Assembly: GCA_964618415.1 (NCBI GenBank)
Contig: CAZUAT010000036.1
Span: 1-32,776 of the forward strand
Source: JACTMI01 sp964618415
GTDB taxonomy: Bacteria > Acidobacteriota > Thermoanaerobaculia > Multivoradales > JAGPDF01
Length of the DNA: 32,776 bases
Reading direction: 5' to 3'
The position numbers and the translations under genes were made by a program. Positions 7,961-15,385 of this stretch are shown here, in pieces; position 1 is the stretch's first letter; each line of letters opens with the position of its first letter. The notes beneath the pieces were generated by a model. That model ran no database searches, was not told the origin of the DNA, and worked only from the letters and a program-made list of their open reading frames with translations.

Positions 7961-9079
7961 TCAGACTGGCGCGTAGCGGCCGTCCGGCTGGCGGCGCAGA
8001 TGACCGGCCAGCTCCAGGTCGAGCAGGACCGCGAGCGTGCGGGCAACGGTCTCACCGCCCGTGGCCGCAAGCTCCTCGGCGGTGGCCGGCCGGTCGGCGG
8101 CGGCGCGCCAGAGGGTTCGGGCGAGGCCGGTGAGGCCGGCCGGCTCCTGGATCGGAAGCTCGTCTGCGCCGGTCGAGCGCTCGAGTCCGAGGGCGCCGAG
8201 CAGGTCGCCCGGGGTCAGGGCGGGCGCCGCGCCGTCGGCGAGCAGGGCATTCGGTCCCAGCGCGAGCTCGTCGGTGACACGGCCCGGAACCGCGAGCAGG
8301 TCGCGGCCCAGCTCGAGCGCCAGCCGCGCGGTCACCAGGGATCCGGAGCGGGGCGCCGCCTCGACCACGACGACGGCACGCGCCAGTGCGGCGATCAGGC
8401 GGTTGCGGACCGGGAACTGCCACGGGCGCGGCTCGCAGTCGGGCGGGAACTCGGTGAGCAGCCCGCCGGCGGCGGCAATTTGCTCGCCGAGGCTGCGATG
8501 GCCGCGCGGGTAGTCGATCGCCGTGCCGCAGCCGAGCACCGCCACGGTCACACCGCCGGGACTCGACAGGGCGCCGGCGTGGGCGGCGGCGTCGACCCCC
8601 AGGGCGAAGCCGGAGACCACGAGCGCTCCGCCCGCGGCAGCGCCGGCGGCCAGCCAGCTGGCGATCTCGAGTCCGTACCGGCTCGCGCGCCGGGCGCCGA
8701 CGATGGCGACGGCGGGCCGGACCGGCAGCTCGCCGCGGATCCAGATTGCTGGAGGCGGGAGGTCGAGATCGGCGAACGCGGCGGGAAAGCCGGGGTCGCC
8801 CCGGGTGAGCAGGTGCAGGCCGCGGGTCGCCGCATCGTGCACGGCGGCGTCGGCCAGCCGCCGCGCCCGGCGGCGCAGGCCGAGAGCGGTGGTGAGGTGG
8901 GTCGGCGGCAGACCCAGCTCGATCGCCAGGTCGCGGGCCCGTGGCACCGTGGCGTCCCACCAGCGCGGCGCCTCGAGCGCCAGCCGGCAGGCTGACGGAT
9001 GGGGTACGGCGGCGGAAACCGCCAGGGCGAGGCGCAGCGCGCGCAGTTCGGGATCGTCCATGGGTCGAGTCGGGGGCAT
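7961..9079 (-). CDS. dprA: DNA-processing protein DprA/Smf
   Basis: DprA binds incoming single-stranded DNA and loads RecA during natural transformation; the gene is also kept in many bacteria not known to be competent. At 372 residues it is normal length. A helical N-terminal domain (about 1-95) is followed by the Rossmann-like DprA core: DPGFPAAFADLDLPPPAIWI, VAIVGARRASRYGLEIASWL, VVSGFALGVDAAAHAGAL, VAVLGCGTAIDYPRGHRSL, FPVRNRLIAALARAVVVVEA and RSGSLVTARLALELGRDLLA. A C-terminal DML1/winged-helix region (LARTLWRAAADRPATAEELA onward) completes it. The ATG at 9077-9079 has a purine-rich AGGCGGGGGA just before it; a second in-frame ATG 18 nt later lacks one. It is the first gene of the minus-strand genome-maintenance block, divergent from the TPR-led operon. 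Confidence 0.95.
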   Translation of the reverse strand: MPPTRPMDDPELRALRLALAVSAAVPHPSACRLALEAPRWWDATVPRARDLAIELGLPPTHLTTALGLRRRARRLADAAVHDAATRGLHLLTRGDPGFPAAFADLDLPPPAIWIRGELPVRPAVAIVGARRASRYGLEIASWLAAGAAAGGALVVSGFALGVDAAAHAGALSSPGGVTVAVLGCGTAIDYPRGHRSLGEQIAAAGGLLTEFPPDCEPRPWQFPVRNRLIAALARAVVVVEAAPRSGSLVTARLALELGRDLLAVPGRVTDELALGPNALLADGAAPALTPGDLLGALGLERSTGADELPIQEPAGLTGLARTLWRAAADRPATAEELAATGGETVARTLAVLLDLELAGHLRRQPDGRYAPV

Positions 9080-9315
9080 TCCCCCGCCTGCAGGAAAGAA
9101 GACGCAGATCCCGGTCCCGACTTTGCACGTACCTACCGGCGAGGCTCGATTGCGAAAGGAGCGCCATGCTTTTCACCGCAGTGACCCGCTTCGCAACTAG
9201 GCATCCGGAAATGAACCGGTCGGGGGCGGAGAGGGACGCAGTCCGCGCCGCCCGACTGCCGCGCAGTCGCGCCACGGCTTGCCGCTATACTGCCGGCCGC
9301 CGGAACGGAGGGACG
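9080..9315. other. Divergent intergenic region, dprA / envelope operon
   Basis: This 236-bp gap between divergent genes must hold promoters in both directions. For the plus-strand operon a TATACT hexamer at 9286-9291 is the best -10. For dprA I see no convincing hexamer pair. An AAAGGAG followed by ATG at 9166 looks like a ribosome site in frame with the downstream gene, but the extra 50 residues would bury a good signal peptide. Confidence 0.5.
9286..9291 (+). promoter_or_regulatory. Likely -10 element (TATACT) for the envelope operon
   Basis: TATACT matches the sigma-70 -10 consensus at five of six positions and lies 24 nt before the ATG of the TPR gene. It would give a leader of about 18 nt that still contains the GGAGGGA ribosome site. 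The region 17 bp upstream (GCAGTC) is not a recognisable -35. Confidence 0.45.
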
Positions 9316-9777
9316 ATGAGAGGCCGCAGCTGGGTGCGCCGGATCGCTTTGGGGTGCGCGCTGTTCGCGCTGGCGGGCATCGCCGGAGCGGCGCGGGCCG
9401 CCACGTCGCCGGCCGCCGAGCAGGTCGAGTTCGGCGTCGAGATGGCGCGACGCGGCCTGTGGAACGAGGCCCTGTTCCGGTTCGAAGCGGCGCGCAGCCT
9501 GGGCGGCGAGAGCGCCACGGTGCTGAACAATCTCGCGGTCGCGTACGAGGCGGTCGGGCGGTTCGACGACGCGCTCGAGGCCTATCGCGCTGCGCTGCGG
9601 GTCGATCCGATGCACCGCCGGCTGCGCCAGAACTACCAGCGGTTCGTCGAGTTCTACCAGGGCTTCCGGCCGCGGCCGCCGGCCGGTGATGAGCCGGCGT
9701 CGCAACCGGCTCCCGTTGCACCGGCAGAACCGGTGAGCGAGTCACCGGCCGGCGAGGCGCCGGAGGGCGAGGCATGA
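9316..9777 (+). CDS. Exported TPR-repeat protein
   Basis: A 153-residue protein beginning with a clear Sec signal peptide (MRGRSWVRRIALGCALFALA, cleavage likely after the ARA near residue 28). The mature part has about two tetratricopeptide repeats: VEFGVEMARRGLWNEALFRF and TVLNNLAVAYEAVGRFDDAL followed by EAYRAALRVDP. A Pro/Ala/Glu-rich tail follows. TPR units bind peptides or other proteins, so this is probably a periplasmic adaptor; no enzymatic site is present. The start at 9316 is supported by GGAGGGA 2 nt upstream and by the signal peptide. Its stop overlaps the next start (ATGA at 9774-9777), so the two are translationally coupled and head a five-gene operon. Confidence 0.8.
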   Translation: MRGRSWVRRIALGCALFALAGIAGAARAATSPAAEQVEFGVEMARRGLWNEALFRFEAARSLGGESATVLNNLAVAYEAVGRFDDALEAYRAALRVDPMHRRLRQNYQRFVEFYQGFRPRPPAGDEPASQPAPVAPAEPVSESPAGEAPEGEA

Positions 9778-10469
9778 GGGCCGCGGCCGCACTGTTCGCG
9801 GCGCTGCTGGCCGCTGCGCCGCTCGCCGCCGGGGAGGTCGAGGTGCGACTGCGTCTGCCGGTGCGGGCGCGCATCGACCTGCAGGGCAAGTCGAGCCTCG
9901 CCGCCCTGCCGTTCGTGGTGGTCGGGCGCGAGGGAAGCCGCACCTCCGAGCGGCTGCGCGGCACCGCGATCGACGTCCAGAAGGAGTTTCAGCGCTACCT
10001 GCTCAAGGTGATCCGGCGCGAAACGCCGCTGCGCATCGTCGAGACCGGCGCCATCGACCTGCCGACCTGGGACCTCGACCAGCTGGCCACCGACACCGCC
10101 TTCTGGCGGTCGGTCGGTGAGCGCACGCAGGCCGATCTGCTGGTGATCGGCAGCCTCGACTTCGATATCCAGGACAAGAGCGGCTACCGCACCGAGGAGT
10201 ACGTGTCGCCCTACGACGGGCGGTCGTACTACCGCCAGGTGCTCGTCGAGCGCACCGGCTTCGAGTACGACATCGTGCTGATGGTCTTCGACGGCACCAC
10301 CGGTGAGCGGCTCCACGCCGACAATTTCAAGGACTTCAAGCAGTTCGAGACCGAGGAAGCGGATCCACTGCGCGGCATGTTCGAGAACCTGATCGCACTC
10401 GAGGACCGCATCGTCAACGTCTTCGCGCAGAAGACGGTTGACGCGACCCGCGTGCTGCTGACCGACTGA
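9774..10469 (+). CDS. Exported protein of unknown function, CsgG/FlgT-like pattern
   Basis: A 231-residue protein with a short hydrophobic signal (MRAAAALFAALLAAAPLAAG). The mature chain has the order of elements found in CsgG, FlgT and related outer-membrane accessory proteins: LAALPFVVVGREG (first strand), a long helix (AIDVQKEFQRYLLKVIRRET), PLRIVETG, then GERTQADLLVIGSLDFDIQD and the amphipathic FEYDIVLMVFDGTTGERLHA. I infer this similarity from the pattern alone; there is no lipobox cysteine, unlike CsgG. It is coupled to the TPR gene by ATGA and lies 19 bp before the barrel-fusion gene, so it is probably a periplasmic or outer-membrane partner of that protein. Confidence 0.7.
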   Translation: MRAAAALFAALLAAAPLAAGEVEVRLRLPVRARIDLQGKSSLAALPFVVVGREGSRTSERLRGTAIDVQKEFQRYLLKVIRRETPLRIVETGAIDLPTWDLDQLATDTAFWRSVGERTQADLLVIGSLDFDIQDKSGYRTEEYVSPYDGRSYYRQVLVERTGFEYDIVLMVFDGTTGERLHADNFKDFKQFETEEADPLRGMFENLIALEDRIVNVFAQKTVDATRVLLTD

Positions 10470-10488
10470 TTCGCGAAGGGAGGCCTTC

Positions 10489-13398
10489 TTGCGCCGCTAC
10501 GACCCAGTTCGCCGGTTCTGTGTCGCCGTATCCGCCATGGCTCTCGTCCTGACCGCGGCGCCGGTGGCGGGCCAGTACTCGACTTCGTTCGGCAAGAACA
10601 AGATCCAATACGAGCAGTTCGACTGGAAGATCTACCACGCACCTCACTTCGACATTCACTACTACGAGGAAGAGGCGGCGCTGCTCGAGAAGGTGGCCTC
10701 CTTCGCCGAGAGCGCCTACGACCGCCTGTCGCGCGAGTTCGACCACCAGATCCCGGAACCGATCCCGCTGATCTACTACGCGACGCACTCGCAGTTCGAG
10801 CAGAACAACATCATCCTGAACTTCATCCCGGAAGGGATCGGCGCCTTCGCCAGCCAGGCGCGCAATCGGATGGTGATGCCGGTCGACCTGCCGGACGGCG
10901 AGCTGTACGCGCTGATGCTGCACGAGCTGACCCACGTCTTCCAGTACAGCCTGCTGTTCGAGGGGCGACTGGGCCGCGGCCTGCGCTCGTCGGGCGCTCC
11001 GCAGTGGTTCATGGAGGGCATGGCGTCCTACATGGCCAAGGACGAGGGCACCTCGGACAAGATGTATCTGCGCGACGCGGTAGTCAACGACCGGATTCCC
11101 TCGATCATCCAGCGCGGTGTCAGCGGATTCATCGCCTATCGGTTCGGCCACGCCGCGTTCGACTTCATCGAGGAGCGGTGGGGCGAGGAGGGCTTCCGCG
11201 ATTTCCTCTACGAGTTCCGCCACACCATCGGTTCGCGGCCCGACCGGGCGCTCGAGCGAGCACTGAAGATCAAGGCAGAGGACTTCGATCTCGACTTCCG
11301 CCGCTGGCTGCGACGCAAGTACCTGCCGACCCTCGTGGAGACCGGCGAGCCGTCCGACTTCGGCCGCCCGTTCCGCGACGAGCAGGGCGAGATCAGCACG
11401 GCGATCTCGCCGGCTGCGTCGCCGTCGGGCGACCTGGTGGCGGCGCTGGCGATCACCCGCGGCGATCTCGACATTCTGCTCTACGACGTGCGCCGCCGCG
11501 AGGTGATCGCCAACCTCACCAAGGGCTACACGAACCGTTACCAGTACATCATCTCCCAGCACGTCACGACGTTGGGCCGGATGGGGCGCGACCTGGCGTT
11601 CTCGTCGGACGGCAATCGTCTGGCCGCCTTCGTCAAGCGCGAGGGGGGGCGCAGCCTGGTGCTGTTCGACGTGCTGCGTCGCAAGCTCGACCGGATGATC
11701 GACATGGAGCTCGATCAGCAGCACGGGCCGGCGTTTAGTCCCGATGGTCGCAAGGTGGCATTCTCGGGCAACCGCGCCGGACGTTTCGACATTTTCGAGA
11801 TCGACCTGGAGACCGGCGAGGTCACCAACCTGACCGATGACGAGGCCTACGACGGCTCGCCGGTCTACACGCCCGACGGCGAGGGTCTCGTCTACTCGAC
11901 CGTGTGGGGCAACGACCATGCGCGCCTGGTGCGTCTCGACCTCGCGGATCCATCGCGCCGCATTCAACTGACCGGCGGAAACTGGGTCGACAAGGACGCC
12001 ACTTTCTCGCCCGATGGCGAGTGGCTGGTGTTCACTTCCGATCGCACGGGTATCGACGACATCTGGGCAATGGAGTTCGCGACCGGCCGCCTCGTGCAGC
12101 TGACCGACGTGGTCACCGGAACCATCATGCCGACCGTCGCGCGGGGCGAGGATGGACGACGCCAAGTCGTCTACTCGGGGTTTTGGAAGGGCACGTTCGA
12201 CCTCTACGTGTCCGACCTGGATGCGGTCGTGTCGGAGGCTGCGCCGGCGCCGCTCGCCGGTCCGGAGGCCGCTGAGGACGCGCTACCCCCCTTCGAGCCG
12301 GATATCCGGGTGGCCATCGACGAAGGGAACATGGACGAGTACCGCGGCTTGAAGCTGTTCCTCGAGGACGGCGGCGGATCGATCGGCGTGACCGACGACC
12401 AGCTGTTCCTCGGACTGGCCTACCTGAGATTCACCGACCAGCTCGGCGACCGCCGGCTGAACGTCATCCTGTCGTCGGTCGACACGTTTTCCGACTTCGA
12501 CGTCTCGTACCTCGACCTGTCGCGACGCTGGTACTGGGGTGCCCGGCTGGCGGACTCGCGCGACTACTACGCGGTCCGCAACCCGCTCAACGATCGGCTG
12601 TTCCGGGACCAGCGGTATCGGCAGACGGTCCTCTACGGGTTCTGGGGCTATCCGTTCAGTCTCTTCCATCGCTTCGACGTCGGCGCCGGCGCGCTCAACC
12701 GCGAGTACAGCATTCCGGTGATCGGGATCGACCCGGAGACCGGGGAACCCGGCCTGTTCCTGGTCGAGCGCAAGGACGACGTCCTGCCGCTGGTGACGGC
12801 AGCCTTCACCGGCGATTCGACGATCGGCAACTACGCGGGCCCGATCGACGGCAACCGCTGGCGCCTCAGCACGCAGTACGTCTTCGACCCGGACGAGGGG
12901 GGCGCGCGGGACTGGCGGACGACGCTGGACTTTCGCAGCTACATGGAGGTCACCCAGCGCACGAATCTCGCGTTCCGGCTGTTCGGCGGAATGACGGACG
13001 GCAACGAGCCGAGCTTCTTCTACATCGGCGGCCTCGACACGCTGCGCGGCTTCGACTACCGGTCGATCCTCGGTGACCGGGCGCTGTTCGCCAACTTCGA
13101 GTACCGATTCCCGCTGATCGACGCGTTGATCACTCCGTTTTTCGACTTCCGCGGCATTCGCGGACGGGTCTTCCTCGACGTCGGCGGGGCGTGGTTCGAT
13201 CAGTTCGGCCAGGATGCCGACCTGTGGGACAGCGACGAGAACCGGCTGGGTCCCAACGGCTACTCCTCTTACGGCTGGGGGGTCACCGTCATGTTCAGCG
13301 GACTCGCCCTCAACTGGGACTTCGCACAGGTGTGGGACTTCAAGGAGAGCGGCGACGAAGGCCTGCGCACGAACTTCTGGATCGGCGCCCGCTTCTGA
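10489..13398 (+). CDS. Metallopeptidase / PD40 beta-propeller / Omp85-like barrel fusion protein
   Basis: A 969-residue exported protein with three parts. After a signal peptide (about 1-28) comes a gluzincin-like peptidase domain (about 45-285) with the zinc motif HELTHVFQY (H145, E146, H149) and a likely third ligand E176 in QWFMEGMASYMA. Next, about 300-585, are TolB/PD40-type propeller repeats (GPAFSPDGRKVAFSGNRAGR, DATFSPDGEWLVFTSDRTGI). The last ~330 residues are an Omp85/surface-antigen-like beta-barrel with an RGF motif at 853-855 (GGLDTLRGFDYRSILGDR), ending in phenylalanine (FWIGARF), as expected for BAM substrates. So it should sit in the outer membrane with peptidase and propeller attached. 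It starts at TTG with an excellent AAGGGAGG 5 nt upstream. What it cleaves or secretes is unknown. Confidence 0.88.
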   Translation: MRRYDPVRRFCVAVSAMALVLTAAPVAGQYSTSFGKNKIQYEQFDWKIYHAPHFDIHYYEEEAALLEKVASFAESAYDRLSREFDHQIPEPIPLIYYATHSQFEQNNIILNFIPEGIGAFASQARNRMVMPVDLPDGELYALMLHELTHVFQYSLLFEGRLGRGLRSSGAPQWFMEGMASYMAKDEGTSDKMYLRDAVVNDRIPSIIQRGVSGFIAYRFGHAAFDFIEERWGEEGFRDFLYEFRHTIGSRPDRALERALKIKAEDFDLDFRRWLRRKYLPTLVETGEPSDFGRPFRDEQGEISTAISPAASPSGDLVAALAITRGDLDILLYDVRRREVIANLTKGYTNRYQYIISQHVTTLGRMGRDLAFSSDGNRLAAFVKREGGRSLVLFDVLRRKLDRMIDMELDQQHGPAFSPDGRKVAFSGNRAGRFDIFEIDLETGEVTNLTDDEAYDGSPVYTPDGEGLVYSTVWGNDHARLVRLDLADPSRRIQLTGGNWVDKDATFSPDGEWLVFTSDRTGIDDIWAMEFATGRLVQLTDVVTGTIMPTVARGEDGRRQVVYSGFWKGTFDLYVSDLDAVVSEAAPAPLAGPEAAEDALPPFEPDIRVAIDEGNMDEYRGLKLFLEDGGGSIGVTDDQLFLGLAYLRFTDQLGDRRLNVILSSVDTFSDFDVSYLDLSRRWYWGARLADSRDYYAVRNPLNDRLFRDQRYRQTVLYGFWGYPFSLFHRFDVGAGALNREYSIPVIGIDPETGEPGLFLVERKDDVLPLVTAAFTGDSTIGNYAGPIDGNRWRLSTQYVFDPDEGGARDWRTTLDFRSYMEVTQRTNLAFRLFGGMTDGNEPSFFYIGGLDTLRGFDYRSILGDRALFANFEYRFPLIDALITPFFDFRGIRGRVFLDVGGAWFDQFGQDADLWDSDENRLGPNGYSSYGWGVTVMFSGLALNWDFAQVWDFKESGDEGLRTNFWIGARF

Positions 13399-13402
13399 CG
13401 CC

Positions 13403-14560
13403 ATGGACGCGGCCGACCTGGAACGGCGCCTGGCCGAGCAGGACACCCTGCTCGAGCTGGGCCTGGCGCTCGCCGAGACACTCGACCTCCGTCGCGTCCT
13501 GACGGTGGCGCTGGAGAAGGCGGAGCAGGTTTGCGCCGCCGAGACCAGCTCGATCTGGGAGGTCGACGAGGCCGCGGGCGAGCTGTTCTTCCGCGTCGTG
13601 CGCGGGGTGGCGGCGCCGGAGATCAGCAGCCTGCGCATCGCGATCGGCGAGGGAATCGTCGGCAGTGTCGCGGCGTCCGGGCAGCCGGAGGTCATCCACG
13701 ACGTGACCGCCGATCCGCGCTGGATCGGTGACGCCTCGCGGCAGTTCGACACGCGCGGAATTCTGGCCGTGCCTCTGGTCTCTCGGGGAAGGGTGATCGG
13801 GGTCCTGCAGCTGCTCAACTCCGTCGACGGCGACCGGTTCTCGGACGACGACCTGCGGCGAATGCGATTGTTCGCCGGTCCGCTCGCCCACGCGCTCGAG
13901 AACGCCCGTCTCTACGCCCGCCTGCAGCGCACGTTCGTCGAGACCGTGACGGCGATGGCCGATGCGGTCGAGCGACGAGATCCCTACACCGGTGGTCACC
14001 TGCACCGGGTGGTCGCCTATTCGATGGTGCTCGGCGAGACGCTCGGTCTGCCGCCGCAGGAACTCGAGACGCTGCGTCTCGGAGCGACTCTGCACGACAT
14101 CGGCAAGATCGGCGTTCCCGACGGCGTCCTGCTCAAGCCGGGCCCCCTCGACGCGGCCGAGGCCGAGATCATGCGACGACACACGATCGACGGCGCGGCC
14201 ATCGTGCAACGCATCGAATCGCTGCGCCCGCTCGTGCCGATCGTACGCAGCCACCACGAACGGCTCGACGGTTCGGGGTACCCCGACGGATTGACGGGGG
14301 ACCGGATTCCGCTCGCGGCGCGGATCGTCGCGGTGGCCGACACGTTCGATGCGATGACCACCAGCCGGCCGTACCGCCGGGCGATGGTGACGGAATCGGC
14401 CGCCGCCGAGATCCGCCGGGTGCGCGGGACGCACCTGTGTCCGAATGTCGTGACGGCGTTCGAGGAGCTGTATGACGCCGGGCGATTCACCATTGACGAG
14501 GGCGAGCGAGTGGTGGGTTCCTTGTCGGCCCGACTCGACCGCGAGTACAATCACTGGTAG
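13403..14560 (+). CDS. GAF domain HD-GYP phosphodiesterase
   Basis: A 385-residue cytoplasmic signalling protein. The GAF domain spans about residues 10-165 (AAETSSIWEVDEAAGELFFR, GIVGSVAASGQPEVIHDVTA, LAVPLVSRGRVIGVLQLLNS). The C-terminal HD-GYP domain spans about 180-375 and keeps the diagnostic residues: H231-D232 in LHDIGKIGVPDGVLLKPGPL, H284, H285, E286 and the DGSGYP stretch (289-294). HD-GYP enzymes hydrolyse cyclic di-GMP, and some cleave cGAMP; the GAF domain probably senses a ligand that controls activity. The ATG lies 4 nt after the barrel-fusion stop, with no separate promoter, so it is co-transcribed with an outer-membrane system. Catalytic competence is likely because the metal-binding residues are intact. 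Confidence 0.93.
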   Translation: MDAADLERRLAEQDTLLELGLALAETLDLRRVLTVALEKAEQVCAAETSSIWEVDEAAGELFFRVVRGVAAPEISSLRIAIGEGIVGSVAASGQPEVIHDVTADPRWIGDASRQFDTRGILAVPLVSRGRVIGVLQLLNSVDGDRFSDDDLRRMRLFAGPLAHALENARLYARLQRTFVETVTAMADAVERRDPYTGGHLHRVVAYSMVLGETLGLPPQELETLRLGATLHDIGKIGVPDGVLLKPGPLDAAEAEIMRRHTIDGAAIVQRIESLRPLVPIVRSHHERLDGSGYPDGLTGDRIPLAARIVAVADTFDAMTTSRPYRRAMVTESAAAEIRRVRGTHLCPNVVTAFEELYDAGRFTIDEGERVVGSLSARLDREYNHW

Positions 14561-14563
14561 CTC

Positions 14564-15325
14564 ATGAAAGTCGAGATCCTCGGCAGCTTCGGCGGAGAGA
14601 GCCCCGAGTGCCGGATGACGTGCCTGCTCTTCAACGACGCCGTGGCGCTCGACGCCGGCTCGCTGTCGCAGGCCTTGTCGATCGAGCGCCAGCGACAGGT
14701 GCAGTCGATCGTGTTGACGCACTCGCACATGGATCACACGAATTCGCTGCCGTTCTTCATCGAGAACGTGTTCGGCAAGCTTCGCGAGTCCGTCGACATC
14801 TACGCCACGGCGCCGACCATCTACGCGATCCGCAAGAACCTGTTCAACAATGACGTCTGGCCCGACTTCACGCGGCTGCCGAATCACCTTCTGCCGGCGA
14901 TGAAGTTTCACGAGCTGTCGGCCGGCGTGCCGGTCGAGATCGGCGGCTTGCGGTTCACGCCAGTCCCGGTCAACCACCCGGTGCCGACGGTGGGCTTTCT
15001 CATCGAGGACGGCAGCGGCTCGCTCGTCTGGTCGAGCGACACCGGGCCGACCAAGCAGCTGTGGGAGGTCGCCAACGCGTCCGAGCGGCTGAAGGGCGTC
15101 TGGATGGATGTGTCGTTCGAGAACGCTCTGCAGCCGATCGCCGATATTTCGGGGCACCTGACGCCGCGCACCCTCGCCGCCGAACTCGGCCAGCTGCAGA
15201 GCGGGGCGCCGGTGCTGCTGCACCACCTCAAGCCTCCCTCGATCGAGAAGATCCGCGGCGAGATTGCGGCTCTCGACAACGCCGCCATCGGATTTCTCGA
15301 ACAGGGTCGCATCTACGAACTCTGA
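14564..15325 (+). CDS. MBL-fold hydrolase resembling class II cyclic-nucleotide phosphodiesterase
   Basis: A 253-residue metallo-beta-lactamase-fold protein without a signal peptide. The di-metal motif is H53, H55, D57, H58 in LTHSHMDHTNSLPFFIEN, followed by HPVPTVGFLIED, SSDTGPTKQLWE and LLHHLKPPSIEKI, which carry the remaining ligand histidines and aspartate. This spacing, and the N-terminal LGSFGGESPECRMTCLLFND, are closest to class II cAMP/cGMP phosphodiesterases (yeast PDE1 and bacterial CpdP type) rather than to glyoxalase II or RNase Z. The substrate assignment is inference; a generic phosphodiesterase is possible. It begins 3 nt after the HD-GYP stop and is the last gene of the operon, so two likely nucleotide-messenger hydrolases are made together. 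Confidence 0.82.
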   Translation: MKVEILGSFGGESPECRMTCLLFNDAVALDAGSLSQALSIERQRQVQSIVLTHSHMDHTNSLPFFIENVFGKLRESVDIYATAPTIYAIRKNLFNNDVWPDFTRLPNHLLPAMKFHELSAGVPVEIGGLRFTPVPVNHPVPTVGFLIEDGSGSLVWSSDTGPTKQLWEVANASERLKGVWMDVSFENALQPIADISGHLTPRTLAAELGQLQSGAPVLLHHLKPPSIEKIRGEIAALDNAAIGFLEQGRIYEL

Positions 15326-15334
15326 ACCCGGCGG

Positions 15335-15361
15335 GGTGGCGACGGCAGTCGCGCCGCCACC
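15335..15361. terminator. Possible bidirectional terminator hairpin
   Basis: GGTGGCG (15335-15341) pairs with CGCCACC (15355-15361) around a 13-nt loop, between the convergent MBL-fold and beta-helix genes. The position suits a shared terminator, but neither strand has a T-tract after the stem, so it may only slow polymerase or protect 3' ends. Confidence 0.35.
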
Positions 15362-15385
15362 ACCCCCCGCGGGCGTGCCGACGCC

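Noticed and set aside
9166..9315. Alternative start at 9166 for the exported TPR protein, preceded by AAAGGAG
   Set aside because: It would add 50 Arg-rich residues before a textbook signal peptide; the start at 9316 has its own GGAGGGA and fits better.
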